Below are positions 1 to 12,300 of a stretch of DNA of 64,000 bases, in pieces. The stretch lies in assembly GCA_037501455.1 (NCBI GenBank), contig CM074865.1, forward strand, positions 9,745,001-9,809,000, given 5' to 3'. Within the stretch, counting starts at the first letter, position 1. Each line of letters opens with the position of its first letter. This stretch comes from Lantana camara. Its lineage: Eukaryota; Streptophyta; Magnoliopsida; Lamiales; Verbenaceae. The position numbers and the translations under genes were made by a program. Under the pieces are notes generated by a model. The model did no database searches. It had not been told where the DNA came from and worked only from the letters and a program-made list of their open reading frames with translations.

Positions 1-868
1 ACTGGGGCGGGAACGGCCGTTCCGGCCTGGTTCGAAAAGCTGGAACAGAATCACATTACAGAAAACAGGGGAAGCTCCAAATTTTGCCAAAAATGGCCAA
101 AATCCCTAACCTTAAAGTTGCCACAACTTCTCAAAACGCACCAACAATACACATAAATCATGCTTGACAAGTTGACACTCAAATAACTCAAGAAAAACGG
201 AATAAAAGGCATGATCAAAGAAATGCAAAATTCAAGCCAAAATCATGATCATCAATAAATGCTCAACTAACCAAGGATTAAATGCAATAAATACAACACA
301 TACAACCTATACAACCCATATATGAAGCTATGAATCAACTACATCAAGCAAAGAGCAAGTATTCACATTTTTAACTAAACCCTTACTATTCACGTAGGGA
401 AGCAAAGGCACACCAAACTCACTACAAACTCAGAAATTAAACCATAGAAATGACGAGCACGACGAGGGGATTCCGAAACATACTCAAGTTCGAGGAAAGG
501 CGAAGAAACGAGGGAGATCTTGGCTTGGGAAGGTTGGATGATCAACTTGGGTTTTGGCTTCCTTGGGCAAAAGCTGCTGCTGTATCACGTAAAATGAAGG
601 AAGGGGAAAATGGTTCAGCCTTTAAGGCTGGACCGGTTCGGTTCACGGGTTCAGTTCAAGGTGTTCTGGTTCAAGTTGGTTCGGTTCAACAATTACGGGT
701 TCAAACAAGGCCAACTCAAATAAAACAAGTAAATCACATACAAAATTAATTCAAATAAATTCATATAAGTTCAAATAATTCAAGGAATTCGAATACAAAT
801 AAATTAAAACGCAAATAATATTAAACCACATAATTTACCTGTACCGACTGTGAGTCGGGGTGTTACAA
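1..868 (-). repeat. 3' LTR of the chromovirus (partial)
   Basis: This copy matches 7451-8318 base for base except at four sites, three of which are G/A differences. Its inner boundary, TGTTACA on the plus strand, is where the two copies stop matching (next bases ACC here, TTT at 8319). The pol reading frame ends at 804, inside this LTR. I see no clear polypurine tract next to the boundary. Confidence 0.93.
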
Positions 869-1733
869 CCAGGTTCACGGTCTGTCTTGTGAACAACTCC
901 GGGTACAACTGTCTCATCTTCTCCTCGGTCTCCCAAGTAGACTCTTCAGATTTCTGATCTCTCCAAAGAACTCGGACCAAGGGAATCTGTTTATTCCTCA
1001 ACACTTTTATCTTCCGGTCTTGAATCTCAACCGGATGTCTTACTATCGTCAAATCTGTCTCAAGTTGTACCTCTTCAACAGGGAGAATAGTTGATTCTTC
1101 GGGATAATATTTCCTGAGCTGCGAGACATGAAACACATTATGTATCCCGGTCAATCTAGGTGGTAGGTCCAACCTATACGCCACTTCTCCAATTCTCTCA
1201 AGGATTTCAAAAGGTCCAAGGTATCTCGGGTTAAGCTTCCCACCTCGACCTATTCGAGAAAATCCCTTTCTCGGAGATGCTTTCAAGAAAACCTTATCTC
1301 CGACTTCAAACTCAAGGGGCCTTCTCCTCTTATCCGCATGGCTCTTCTGACGGTCCTGAGCTGCCTTCATTCTTTGCTGAATTAACTTGACCTTAGCAGT
1401 GGTCTTATCCAATCTCTCCCGAGGTGTAGCTCTTTCGAGCTTGTTCTCCTCTGTCCACCGCCAATCTTCCATATCCCAAAATAGAGGCGATCTACACTTT
1501 CTTCCATAAAGTGCCTCGTAGGGAGCCATACCAATAGAAGTCTGAAAACTGTTGTTATAGGCAAACTCAACCAGAGCTAAATGCTTATCCCATTTTTCCT
1601 TGAAATCCAAAGCACACGCCCTCAACAAATCCTCTAAATACCTAATCAGTCTCTCTGACTGTCCATCTGTCTGAGGATGAAAAGCGGTGCTGAAATTAAG
1701 CCTTGTACCCAATCTATTCTGAAGGTCCTGCAA
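804..1733 (-). pseudogene. chromovirus integrase C-terminal half with chromodomain
   Basis: This is the third block of the broken gag-pol. It opens with the integrase motif [12 protein letters not shown], which holds the catalytic Glu of the D,D-35-E triad. The integrase C-terminal region follows (EVGDKVFLKASPRKGF, then YLGPFEILERIGEVAYRLDLP and HNVFHVSQLRKY). A chromodomain comes last (PVEIQDRKIKVLRNKQIPLV, then VLWRDQKSEESTWETEEKM), which in this lineage is thought to guide integration into chromatin. The block is one base out of frame with the preceding one, from an apparent one-base deletion near 1733-1737. Translation would end 65 bases inside the 3' LTR, so the last 20 or so residues are LTR-encoded. 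Confidence 0.9.
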
Positions 1734-1734
1734 A

Positions 1735-3379
1735 ACTTAGCTGTGAACCTCGGGTCACGATCTGAAACAATACTAGCAGGCGCTCCATGAAGTCTCACAA
1801 TCTCATCACAATACAAATCTACCAACTTCGGAGTCTTGTAAGACATCTTCACCTTGAGAAAATGAGCAGACTTAGTCAATCGGTCGACTATCACCCAAAT
1901 TCCATCATAACCTCCTCTTGATCTCGGCAAGCCGGACACAAAGTCCATAGTCACTTGCTCCCACTTCCACTCAGGAATTGGAAGTGGTTGGAGAGTTCCT
2001 CCCGGTTTCTGGTGTTCTGCCTTCACCACTTGACACGTGAGACACCGCTTCACAAAGTTCGCGACATCTCTCTTCATGCCATTCCACCAGAAATATTCCT
2101 TCAAATCTCGGTACATCTTCGTACCACCGGGGTGAATGGAATATCCCGAACGGTGTCCTTCCTCAAGTATTAACCTCTTGAGGTCTTCTGGGACACAAAC
2201 TCTGGCCTTGAACCTGAACAAACCGGAGTCATCGAACCCAAACTTCGTCTTGGGGTCCATCTTAGACCGAACCACTAATCTCTGAATCTCTGTATCCGAA
2301 GCCTGAGAATCCAATAATCTCTGTTTCAAATCCGGCTGAACTGTGATGTTAGCTAACCGACCTACAGAAACCACAACCGTCGAATCCTGTCCTGAAGACC
2401 CTGCACTCAAACCTGAAACACTTGCTTTTCTGCTCAAAGCATCTGCTATGACATTCGCCTTGCCCGGATGATACTGAATCGTGCAGTCATAATCCTCTAA
2501 GAATTCCATCCAACGCCTTTGTCTATTATTAAGCTCCTTCTGAGTAAAAAGATACTTGAGGCTCTTATGATCCGTGAATATCTCAAAAGTCGTCCCATAG
2601 AGGTAATGACGCCACTTCCTCAAAGGAAACACAACCGCTGCAAGCTCAAGATCATGAGTGGGGTAGTTCTTCTCGTGTTCCTTCAACTTTCTAGAAGCAT
2701 AGGCCACCACTCGGCCATTTTGCATCAATACACATCCGAGTCCTTCTTTAGAAGCATCTGCAAAAACCGAATACCCCTCGGATCCCTCGGGTAGGGTAAG
2801 AACTGGTGCCAAAGTTAGTCTTTCCTTCAAAGCTTGGAAACTTCTCTCGCACCCATCATCCCACTCATACTTCACCTCCTTTTTAGTTAATCGAGTCAAC
2901 GGGCAAGCAATCTTGGAAAAGTCCTTCACAAATCTCCTATAGTAACCCGCTAACCCGAGAAAACTTCTTATCTCGGAGGCATTCTTCGGTCTTTCCCACT
3001 GAACCACGGTCTCAATCTTGGAAGGATCAACTTCAATTCCCTCACCTGAAATTATGTGACCCAGAAAAGACACTCTGTCGAGCCAGAACTCGCACTTGCT
3101 AAATTTGGCATAAAGCTTGTGCCCTCTAAGTGTCTCCAAAACAATCCTGAGATGCGTTGCGTGCTCTTCTGCAGACTTAGAATACACCAAGATGTCGTCT
3201 ATGAAAATGACCACGAACTTGTCAAGATACTGTCTAAACACTCGGTGCATCATATCCATGAACACGGCTGGAGCGTTAGTTAACCCAAACGGCATCACTA
3301 CAAATTCGAAGTGTCCATAACGGGTATTGAACGCAGTCTTAGAGATATCCTCCTCCCGGATACGAAGTTGGTAATATCC
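1735..3379 (-). pseudogene. chromovirus RT (C-terminal part), RNase H and integrase N-terminal half
   Basis: This block is in the same frame as the gag-protease block, from which it is separated by one TAG codon at 3380-3382 inside the RT palm. It has the RT motif [12 protein letters not shown] and the FIDD active-site box (FIDDILVYS, near 3190-3215). RNase H follows ([44 protein letters not shown]). The integrase zinc-binding H-H-C-C segment is next ([12 protein letters not shown], then CLTCQ), with catalytic Asp residues in TMDFVSGLP and [11 protein letters not shown]. The true frame ends at the deletion near 1735; the roughly 30 residues that can be read beyond it, down to 1646, are out of frame. 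It would act in reverse transcription and integration in virus-like particles and the nucleus, but is broken here. Confidence 0.92.
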
Positions 3380-5320
3380 CTACCTCAAATCTAACTTAGA
3401 GTACACCTGCGACCCTTGCAAGATATCAAACAACTCTTCGATATGAGGTAAAGGATACTTATTCTTCACTGTCATCCGGTTCAACTCGCGGTAATCTATA
3501 CACCTCCTTAAAGTCCCGTCTTTCTTCTTCACAAATAACACGGGAGCACCCCACGGGGATGTACTCGGACGGATGTAACCACAAGTCAAGAGCTCATCCA
3601 GCTGAGTTTTCAACTCCTTTAACTCAGCAGGAGCCATCCGATACGGTGTCTTAGAGAAAGGCTCAGCTCCAGGATAAAGGTCGACTACAAACTCGATGTC
3701 CCTATCAGGTGGTAAAGAACCCAAATTCTCAGGGAATACATCGAGAAACTCACTCACGACCTCCGTCTCCTCAAGTTTGGCCTGATCCTTCGGTTTATTC
3801 AGAAGGTAAGCCACAAAACCTGTCGCGCCGTCCCGGAGGAGCTTACTTGCTTCCATAAAAGACACAAACGGGCTGGACTTCAACCTCTCACCCGTAAAGA
3901 CCACGGACCCCAACGAAACCTTCTTCTCGTGACAGTCCAACTGAGCTCGGTATCTAAAGAGAAAATCCATACCAAGAATAACCTCATACTTCTTCAACGG
4001 TAGAACTATCAGATCTGCAGGAAAAACTCGGCCCTCAAACACCACCGGACACTCCCTAAACACCCTGTCAGCTTCCAAAGACCCTCCCAAAAGAGTATTC
4101 ACCACATACACATGCGCAGATAAATCATCAAGTAAAGGCAAAGAAGCAACAATATCCCGGGAAATAAATGAATGCGTAGCCCCGGGATCAAACAATGCAT
4201 GTAGTGATATGCCATGCATGTTGATTGTACCTTCTATCATGGCGTTTGGGTCGACATCAGCAGCTTCCTCCTCTCCCTCCAAAGCAAACACGCGAGCCTG
4301 CACAACCGGTCTCCTATTCGGGCAAGCATCAATCAAGTGATCAGAAGACCCGCACGCATAGCATTTACCCAGAAGCTTCCAACACCTCTCCACCGGATGT
4401 CTCCCCTGACAATGAGCACAGACAGGTGGTCCCTGAGCTGGAGCCGGTCGAACTGGAGCAACAGGAGGTGCCACGGAACCGGTAATACGGGGCTTTTTGT
4501 TCCCTAAACCCTGGGGACGAAAAGCCGGTGGAACAGGAGCTCGTGGAGTATAAGAAACAGGCCTCTTACCCAATCCAGATCCGGATCCCGATCCTCTAGT
4601 CGAAGAGAAAGGTGGAGGCTTCAACCGAGCCATTTGGGCCTCAACTTGAATTGCCCTCTTTGTAACTTTGGCCCAAGTACTCACATTAGCGGCCTGTAGA
4701 GCTTCTTGAATATCCCGGCGAAGTCCATGAAGAAACGCTCGGGCCTTATGATCATCATGGTCGGTAATGTGAGCGGCATAAGGTGCTAGCCTCTCAAACT
4801 CCAAAATATAATCCTCCACCGTCCGGTTGCCTTGCCTCAAATTGGAGAACTCCTGGAGGCGACGTTCTTGTGCACTATGAGGGATATACTTCTCATGGAA
4901 TTCCTGCACAAACGTCTCCCAATTGAATTCCATACCCGTTCTCTCAAGCCTGGATCTCACACTTCTAAGCCAGATAGCCGCTGGCCCTTGAATGATACGA
5001 CCCGTGCAAATAGCCTTGTCCTGGGAACTTCCCGGACATATCTCCCAAATACCTCGAATCTCGGACAACCACTCTTCCGCCTTGATATCATCACCTCCAT
5101 ACCACTTTGGAGGGTTATTGTTCCGGAAGTCCCTATATATGGCGGAAATTTCTTGTCCTTCACCCGGATTTGCATTACCCCTTTGATTGTGTTGGAGTTG
5201 ATTGAGTAGGGCTTGGACAATATTCTCCGCATTCATAGGTGGTGGCGGAGGTGCATTCTGTGGAGCCGGCTCGTTCAAATCGGGGGTTCGTTCACGATTA
5301 TTATATCTTCTTGGAGGCAT
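3380..5320 (-). pseudogene. chromovirus Gag, protease and RT N-terminal part
   Basis: I place the start at the ATG at 5320 ([10 protein letters not shown]) rather than at upstream ATGs at 5332 or 5419, because this opening is typical of the family and the upstream residues look like leader sequence. A retrotransposon Gag domain follows ([20 protein letters not shown]). Next is a CCHC zinc knuckle, [14 protein letters not shown], near 4325-4366, preceded by a shorter CxxC...C segment. The aspartic protease motif is [11 protein letters not shown] near 4160-4197. The RT fingers contain [10 protein letters not shown] and [13 protein letters not shown]. The frame stops at TAG 3380-3382 after YSKLDLR, where the palm should continue, and the same frame resumes immediately. 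This is a single nonsense codon, not a frameshift. Confidence 0.92.
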
Positions 5321-5515
5321 CCTGAAATTCATAGATTCAAGCAATATGGATGCATGTACATTAGTGTATGAATATGTATACAATTTAAGGAAATAATCAA
5401 GTATGAAGTAATCACACATTCAAATCATAGATGCACATAATCACACAATCACGTTGTCCTAAGCCGTACAACCTAGACAGACTCACACGACACTAGAGCC
5501 CGGTTTTACAACCGC

Positions 5516-5527
5516 GCTCTGATACCA
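5516..5527 (-). other. primer-binding site (initiator tRNA-Met type)
   Basis: On the minus strand this reads TGGTATCAGAGC, the usual plant LTR-retrotransposon site complementary to the 3' end of initiator tRNA-Met. It lies 8 bases inside the 5' LTR boundary at 5536. Confidence 0.9.
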
Positions 5528-5535
5528 CTTAAGGA

Positions 5536-8318
5536 TGTAGCACCCACATGTAGGGCCACATCCCCCGCACCATAATCCGAACCCGAATACGAAATGGGAT
5601 GTCCGCACCCGAATACGAATCATAGCGAACGGGAGACCAAACACACACTCTAGGCTAGGCGGAGCTAAACAACACAGAATCAGAGTATGCGGAAGCGAAT
5701 AATAAAAGCAACAAGCAAAATCATCACATATATATGTATAGGTACCAACACCTAATTAGCCATATAGTATTTACATATAGGTACCAACATGTAAACCTGT
5801 ACAAAAGCCATCACGGCTCGGTCAAAATAGTAAGTAAGTATATACAAACCATAGTTGTACAACTACAAAATAATAAAGTACAGGTATGTAGATGCACCTA
5901 ACGAAACCTAGACCGACAAGTGTATAAAGCAGACACACTTCTCCGCCTAGCTTACGCTCCCAAAACCTGCAACTAAAAGAATAACCGAGGAGTCAGTCAA
6001 CTGACTGAGTGAGGGGGCTAACGCACACCCACACCCTATATATATAAAGCAGAGCACAAAGCAAAGGGGTGGAATTATGAACCGGAATAGGTTTTACAAA
6101 CTAAAACTTTCCAAAACAAATACATATACGTTAAAACATTTCAAAAACACTATCCCGATTCATACTTCCTGACATAACACAACATAACATAATGCTCGGC
6201 GAGAACGAGCTTCCAACCTTTACTCCTCAGAACAAACAAAACGAAAATCATACATATCAACCTCTACACCAATGATGGAAGAGCCACCGGCGGCCCTAAC
6301 CATCCAAACATATACAGACTCACGAGGGGTAGCGAACCCACATCGTGCCCTCCCCGATTTTTACGCCGAAGGCATCGAAATACCACACCTTCCCAAACTC
6401 CCAGGGGTCGCGTGTGATATATCGGATGGAGACTACGCACAGGCCGAACGTCGACGGCCCGAACCGTCCCGAGGGTTCCTTACCCGTAGCTCCTTGGATC
6501 CACAAACACAAATCATATCATATGCCAAATCTTTCATGGCAATCTCGCTAACAGAATTGTAAAGCCTTTTCCAAAACATAGCTTACATAGGCTTATTTAA
6601 TATCTTTTCCCAAAACAAAGTTGTTCACAAGATCATAAACATATTCTAATCAACACATACATATCTATATATATAATATATAGTCACATGCACGGCCTGA
6701 AAACATCACATAAGGCTTTAGGTCGCTTAGCTAATAAAATTCCTAAACCTCACCTTGTGCGTGACCAAAAACGAGCAGACGTGAACAACCTACGCCTCGG
6801 GCTCGTCAACTGGAACCTCCTCTGAAAAGAAAACACGAAAGCCCAAGACTTAGACTCTATATGAACCAAAGAAGACGCTCGGCAAAATACATGATTCATG
6901 GCCACATATAAAATATTACAATTAGGTCATATAATTCACAAATCATAGTACAACATATTTATTTACAATTTATTATGCAATAAAAATCAAGTTATAACAA
7001 TTAACATGCAAAAGAAAAGCATTTAAAGTCATACAAATGCATAATTAAGGCAAAGAGAAGTAGTGGCAGCTCCCAGGTCTAGGGAAAGGTGGGAACGGCC
7101 CTTTCACTGTAGGGAACGGCCGTTCCTGCCTTCGCTTAAAGTTTCTGGAGGATGGGAACGGCCGTTCCCAGTTTGTACTGGGGACGGGAAGGGCCGTTCC
7201 CAGAAAATCCCGAACTCCCCGCAGACAGAATCCACCCCCATGGATTTTTCCAAAGGGAAAAATCCACCCTCATGGATTTTTCCAGACCTACTGACTCAAA
7301 TCCACCCCCGCGGATTTTTCCAAAGGGAAAAATCCACCCCCGTGGATTTGACTCAGTAGCTAAAAAGAAAGGTTTTGGCCACGGGAACGGCCGTTCCCAC
7401 TCACGGCAGGAACAGTAAAAATGGCCCGGAAGGGCCGTTCCCAGTTTATAACTGGGGCGGGAACGGCCGTTCCGGCCTGGTTCGAAAAGCTGGAACATAA
7501 TCACATTACAGAAAACAGGGGAAGCTCCAAATTTTGCCAAAAATGGCCAAAATCCCTAACCTTAAAGTTGCCACAACTTCTCAAAACGCACCAACAATAC
7601 ACATAAATCATGCTTGACAAGTTGACACTCAAATAACTCAAGAAAAACGGAATAAAAGGCATGATCAAAGAAATGCAAAATTCAAGCCAAAATCATGATC
7701 ATCAATAAATGCTCAACTAACCAAGGATTAAATGCAATAAATACAACACATACAACCTATACAACCCATATATGAAGCTATGAATCAACTACATCAAGCA
7801 AAGAGCAAGTATTCACATTTTTAACTAAACCCTTACTATTCACGTAGGGAAGCAAAGGCACACCAAACTCACTACAAACTCAGAAATTAAACCATAGAAA
7901 TGACGAGCACGACGAGGGGATTCCAAAACATACTCAAGTTCGAGGAAAGGCGAAGAAACGAGGGAGATCTTGGCTTGGGAAGGTTGGATGATCAACTTGG
8001 GTTTTGGCTTCCTTGGGCAAAAGCTGCTGCTGTATCACGTAAAATGAAGGAAGGGGAAAATGGTTCAGCCTTTAAGGCTAGACCGGTTCGGTTCACGGGT
8101 TCAGTTCAAGGTGTTCTGGTTCAAGTTGGTTCGGTTCAACAATTACAGGTTCAAACAAGGCCAACTCAAATAAAACAAGTAAATCACATACAAAATTAAT
8201 TCAAATAAATTCATATAAGTTCAAATAATTCAAGGAATTCGAATACAAATAAATTAAAACGCAAATAATATTAAACCACATAATTTACCTGTACCGACTG
8301 TGAGTCGGGGTGTTACAT
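5536..8318 (-). repeat. 5' LTR of the chromovirus, 2783 bp
   Basis: On the minus strand it begins TGTAACACCCCGACTCACAG at 8318 and ends GTGCTACA at 5536, next to the primer site, so it has normal TG...CA ends. Its left end shares the plus-strand phrase CACATCCCCCGCAC with the solo LTRs at 9340 and 48835, showing a common family. It contains a cluster of GC-rich palindromes at 7091-7473. A 99-codon plus-strand frame (7900-8199, repeated at 450-749) lies antisense to the element and has no recognised domain, so I do not call it a gene. Confidence 0.92.
7091..7473. repeat. cluster of GGCC-centred palindromes in the LTR
   Basis: The 16-base palindrome GGGAACGGCCGTTCCC, perfect or nearly so, occurs at about 7091, 7112, 7154, 7186, 7383, 7427 and 7458; the last is seen again at 8-23 in the 3' LTR. 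Between them, at about 7205-7360, two copies of a unit built on AAATCCACCCCC / TTTTTCCAAAGGGAAAAA form further inverted repeats. Confidence 0.9.
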
Positions 8319-9334
8319 TTGTCCTAGCAGGTAGAGCCTACAGCTTTTCCGGCAACCCTTCTAAGCTTATCCATTGTTTCCCCACCTCAACAAAATAGAA
8401 AGCGATCGGAGTTTGACCCTTAGCTGATCGGACACCATCAAAATTAATCTATTTTAAATAAATATAAATAAAATTATCAAATAATCCATTAAATAGTAAT
8501 TATTTGTTAAATATTATTTAATTATATTTATTTTTTTACATTAAATTTGTTATTTAATAAATTATATTTTTATTGCTAATCCGACCCTATTATGCAAGGA
8601 TTCAAAAACAATAAATTCGAATCCTATTCGAATTCGGATTCAGTTATCGATTTTTCTTATCGGATCCGGATCCAGAATCTCCTGATCCGGTCCGAATCCG
8701 ACTCGTTAACAGCCCTAATCTAGGTATGGAAAAAAAAATCTAAATAATATTGATTTGGACATTAACCGCTTTCACTTCTACTTATTAAGTATAGTTTGCA
8801 AACATCCTCATAGTATTAATAGTGAAGGTTTGGGGTGTTGAACGGAAAATTCTTGCATGCACCGGGTGTGGGCCCCAGTACATGCACCAGCCCATTTTTT
8901 AATAATGATTTTTTTTTGAATTTTTTTCTATTTTTTATTCAATTTTTTTGAATTAAAAAATGGTGGGTGTGTATTTCCCGTGTTGAACTGTGCTAGTCAC
9001 ACTATATTCAATCATACTTATTAATTTGAACTATCAATATATGGAGATAAGTAGATAGCTCGGTTGTAAACATTTACACATGCGAACAGATACATTACGA
9101 ATTTGAATTTCATTGTAAATAGTGGGAAACTAGTATTACTTCATGAATCTCCAATCCACAAATATTCAATGGTTTGTATCAAAATAAAGTTTCCTTTCTT
9201 ACTTACTTTCTTATTCAAAGTTATAAAGATATCTAGTGTAATTTAAAAAGGAGAAAAAAAATGAATCTGTGTTGGCGTGGCAAGGGGCGAGGGCCGATAA
9301 GCCCAACCCCGTAGATTTTTTCTTTGTTGGACTG
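8319..9334. other. AT-rich spacer with a truncated hAT-type MITE
   Basis: I see no gene here. About 8445-8716 resembles the right half of the MITE at 14313-14954: the same AT-rich body, then a run of GGATCCGGATC-like words, ending GTTAACAGCCCTA as that element does. Its left half is missing. The remaining sequence (8717-9334) is low in complexity and unassigned. Confidence 0.6.
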
Positions 9335-9339
9335 AGCAC

Positions 9340-12300
9340 TGTGATGCCCCGAGCGTGGAGCTATCACATCCCCCGCACTAGAACCCAACACATATATGAA
9401 ATGAAAATTCCATATACGTGCTAAGAGCTAGCGAACGAGAGACACTCAAGACCACTCCTAGCTAGGTGGCGCTATACAGACGATCAACAACAATTAAACG
9501 CATAGCGGAAGCAACTCATCAAGTAAACAACAATTCAAAAGCTCAACATTAACTAATTTACATATATAAGGTTCACGACTAATATATCAAAAGTAGTACA
9601 GTGTATAAGTTTGTAACTACACCACGTGCCAATATCATCATTACTAATACCATACAAGAAATCATCAAGACTAGGACTCGACTCAAAAGAAATCTAGACA
9701 TCTCGCCGCCTAGGCGATTCCCAAAACCTGCAATCAATACGAAGGAACAAGAAGAGAAGAGAAAGAGGGTCAGTTGAGTGACTGGCGAGGGATAACAGTA
9801 TACAAGTTATAATTAATACAATAACAAGAGATGCGATGCACAATAACAATTCGCCTCGACCGAATATAGCCCCATTTTTACCATACAATTATTTTTCATT
9901 ACAATATTAGGGCGTATATCTGGTTAAAGGTTTTCAAGCAATCAATGGGTACCAAGTTATACCCGTTCTCCAACCTTGCTCAACAAGACAATACAAAAAA
10001 ATAAATCCCTTTTCCCTTCGGGTGATGGAAGGGTTAATTACTCCCTAATCATCGATTTGTCACTTGAGTCATAGCCCGTTCGGTACTATACCCCTTCGGT
10101 TGAAGCCGGTCACAGGCAATACGTGATATCCACTACCTCCGAAGGTAGCACGTACGCCCATAGAGGTCGCAGAGTAGGTTCACCGTCAGCCCTATGCTTT
10201 CTCGGATCCTCTAAGCCACGTTGCTTCGGACCCAACAATCACAAGCATTTGTTATATAATGCATGCAAGATACATTTCCATTCTCATTTGAAATTTATGA
10301 GCACACGCTTGAGAACATATATGTATAACTCATTTGATATTAGGAATCCATTTCCGGTGAAACCGGGAAAATAGTAGGCAATGGTTTATTTATTACATAA
10401 ATACATATATGTATAATAGTTCGAGTGAGGAATAATCAAATCGTGCAGGCTATAGTATTGGTATAGTATTAATTACAGCAAGAGAATAACCTCACCTTGA
10501 CGACCTCGACCAAACAGAACCAAAACAAGATACAAATCAAACCACCGGGTCCTTGGGAGGATCACCTGAGCAAAAGGCAGGAGTACGGTTGACATTAGAC
10601 CCAAAAGACCAATTAAAGATGCTTGGCGATGCAAAACAATGCTATGAAATGATATGAGCATACATTCATTTGAAACGAGATTATAATTATGCAAGGAATG
10701 GGCAAATATAAGCAATCATGGCACTTTAGGAACTAACTTTCACATTGAAGATCATATAGGGCAAGCTTAGACGTCTTTCATGCAACTTTAGTAAACCTAT
10801 AAACTTATATAAGAGCATTTACACTTGAAATAGAGAATATATAACACATATGAGTTTCAATAAATGGAAAGAAACGATGAAAAATGCAAGAAATGAGCAT
10901 TTAGGTAAAACTCAGCAAAACTGACAGTTTTCTCCAAACACGCAACCTGTAAAGAATTGGGTATATCTTAAGATTGAGAAGTCGGAATTGAGTTTTGTTT
11001 GTTGTAAATGAAAGTAGACAAACAGGGATTTCCAAACATATATGGCTCACATTTTAGTTCAAAGTGGATTAAAAATGACATAGGTGCAAAGTTAAGCGAA
11101 TGCAGATTTTCGACAGATTGGCGACACAATTTTGGATCGATCATATCTTCCTCCTCAGAAATGATTTTAAGTTGATTCTAATTGGAGAATGTTCTACACT
11201 CAATGAAGTTTCAGTGGTCCAAAACTCATATCAATAGGAGCTCATATGAGGTCTGCACAACCATGTGAATTTTACCCTTAAAACCTACACGGCCGTGCGG
11301 GATGAATTTTTCTGAAACTCGGGAATTATGCAAGGCCGTGCAAGAATTGAACTGGGAAGCCGCAAGGCTGTGCGGACATGTCTGGAACAAAAAAAAAAAA
11401 AAAAAACAGGGGAAAACTGGGGAGAAAGAGGGAAGGAAGCCAATTGTTCACCCAACCATCCAAGCTTGCAAAGATACAATTAGAATCAAGTATTCTCAAC
11501 TCATAGCACATAAAAGCACACTTATGAACACTTAAGGATCAAATTATTGGAAAACTAGAGCAGAAACGCAGCGAAAATTTAAAATTTTTCCAAAAGATTG
11601 ATCATAGACTTGCAATTCTCATATCGTATCTTAGGGTGTTTAGAAACTTACGTTGATTGAAGCTTTCTACTGATGTCAGTACCGCCTACTGAACACCCTT
11701 CAAGCGGAATGTCCCTCGAATGGTTCTCGATAGATCCCAAAGCAGCGATCCTCTAAAGCGTATTCATACCAGTCCTAGAACACGATCAAGCAAGTGAGAA
11801 TGCTAGTTCTATAACTTGTGTTAATGGCTAGGGTTTTGCTTTTGAAAACTTTTCTTTTATTTTTCTCAAAAACTTAACACTTCGTGAGTGTTGGTCTAAA
11901 TAATAAGAGAAGCCCCACCCTTGTATTTATACAATGGGGGTTCGAACTCCCTAGGGTTTTCCTAAACCTAGTGGACTTCTTTTCTTGCTCACTAATTAAC
12001 TAATTTAATTATTTATTTAATTGGAGAAAATAAGTTCCTAACTTATTCTCCAAGTCTAGCAAGAATAATCTTCTCTCTCCTACAATAGGAAGTTAGACTT
12101 TTCAACTTTCCTAAAGCTAAAAGTCAAGATTCAATAAATTAATTCATTCTCAATTAATTATTTATTGGGTTAAGCTTGAGAAATAAAATCTTAATAATTA
12201 ATTCAAAATTAATTAAAAGACTTTAATTAATTAATTATAATTTAATTAATTAATTCTAGAAAAGAATTCGCGTGTAATAAAATTACACGCCGAAACCACG

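Larger units (their letters stand above)
1..8318 (-). mobile_element. Ty3/gypsy chromovirus (Tekay/Del-like), 3' LTR cut by window edge
   Basis: The element reads on the minus strand: 5' LTR (5536-8318), tRNA-Met-type primer site (5516-5527), gag-protease-RT-RNase H-integrase-chromodomain, then a 3' LTR of which only 868 bases lie in the window. The two LTR copies align without gaps over 868 bases (offset 7450), with 4 differences at 47, 475, 630 and 697. That is about 0.5% divergence, so a recent insertion. Domain order, a C-terminal chromodomain and LTRs near 2.8 kb fit the Tekay/Del chromovirus lineage; the lineage name is inference. The TSD cannot be checked because the other end is outside the window. 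Confidence 0.93.

Noticed and set aside
450..749. 99-codon frame, repeated at 7900-8199
   Set aside because: It lies antisense within both copies of one LTR, has no recognisable domain, and its repetition only reflects LTR duplication.
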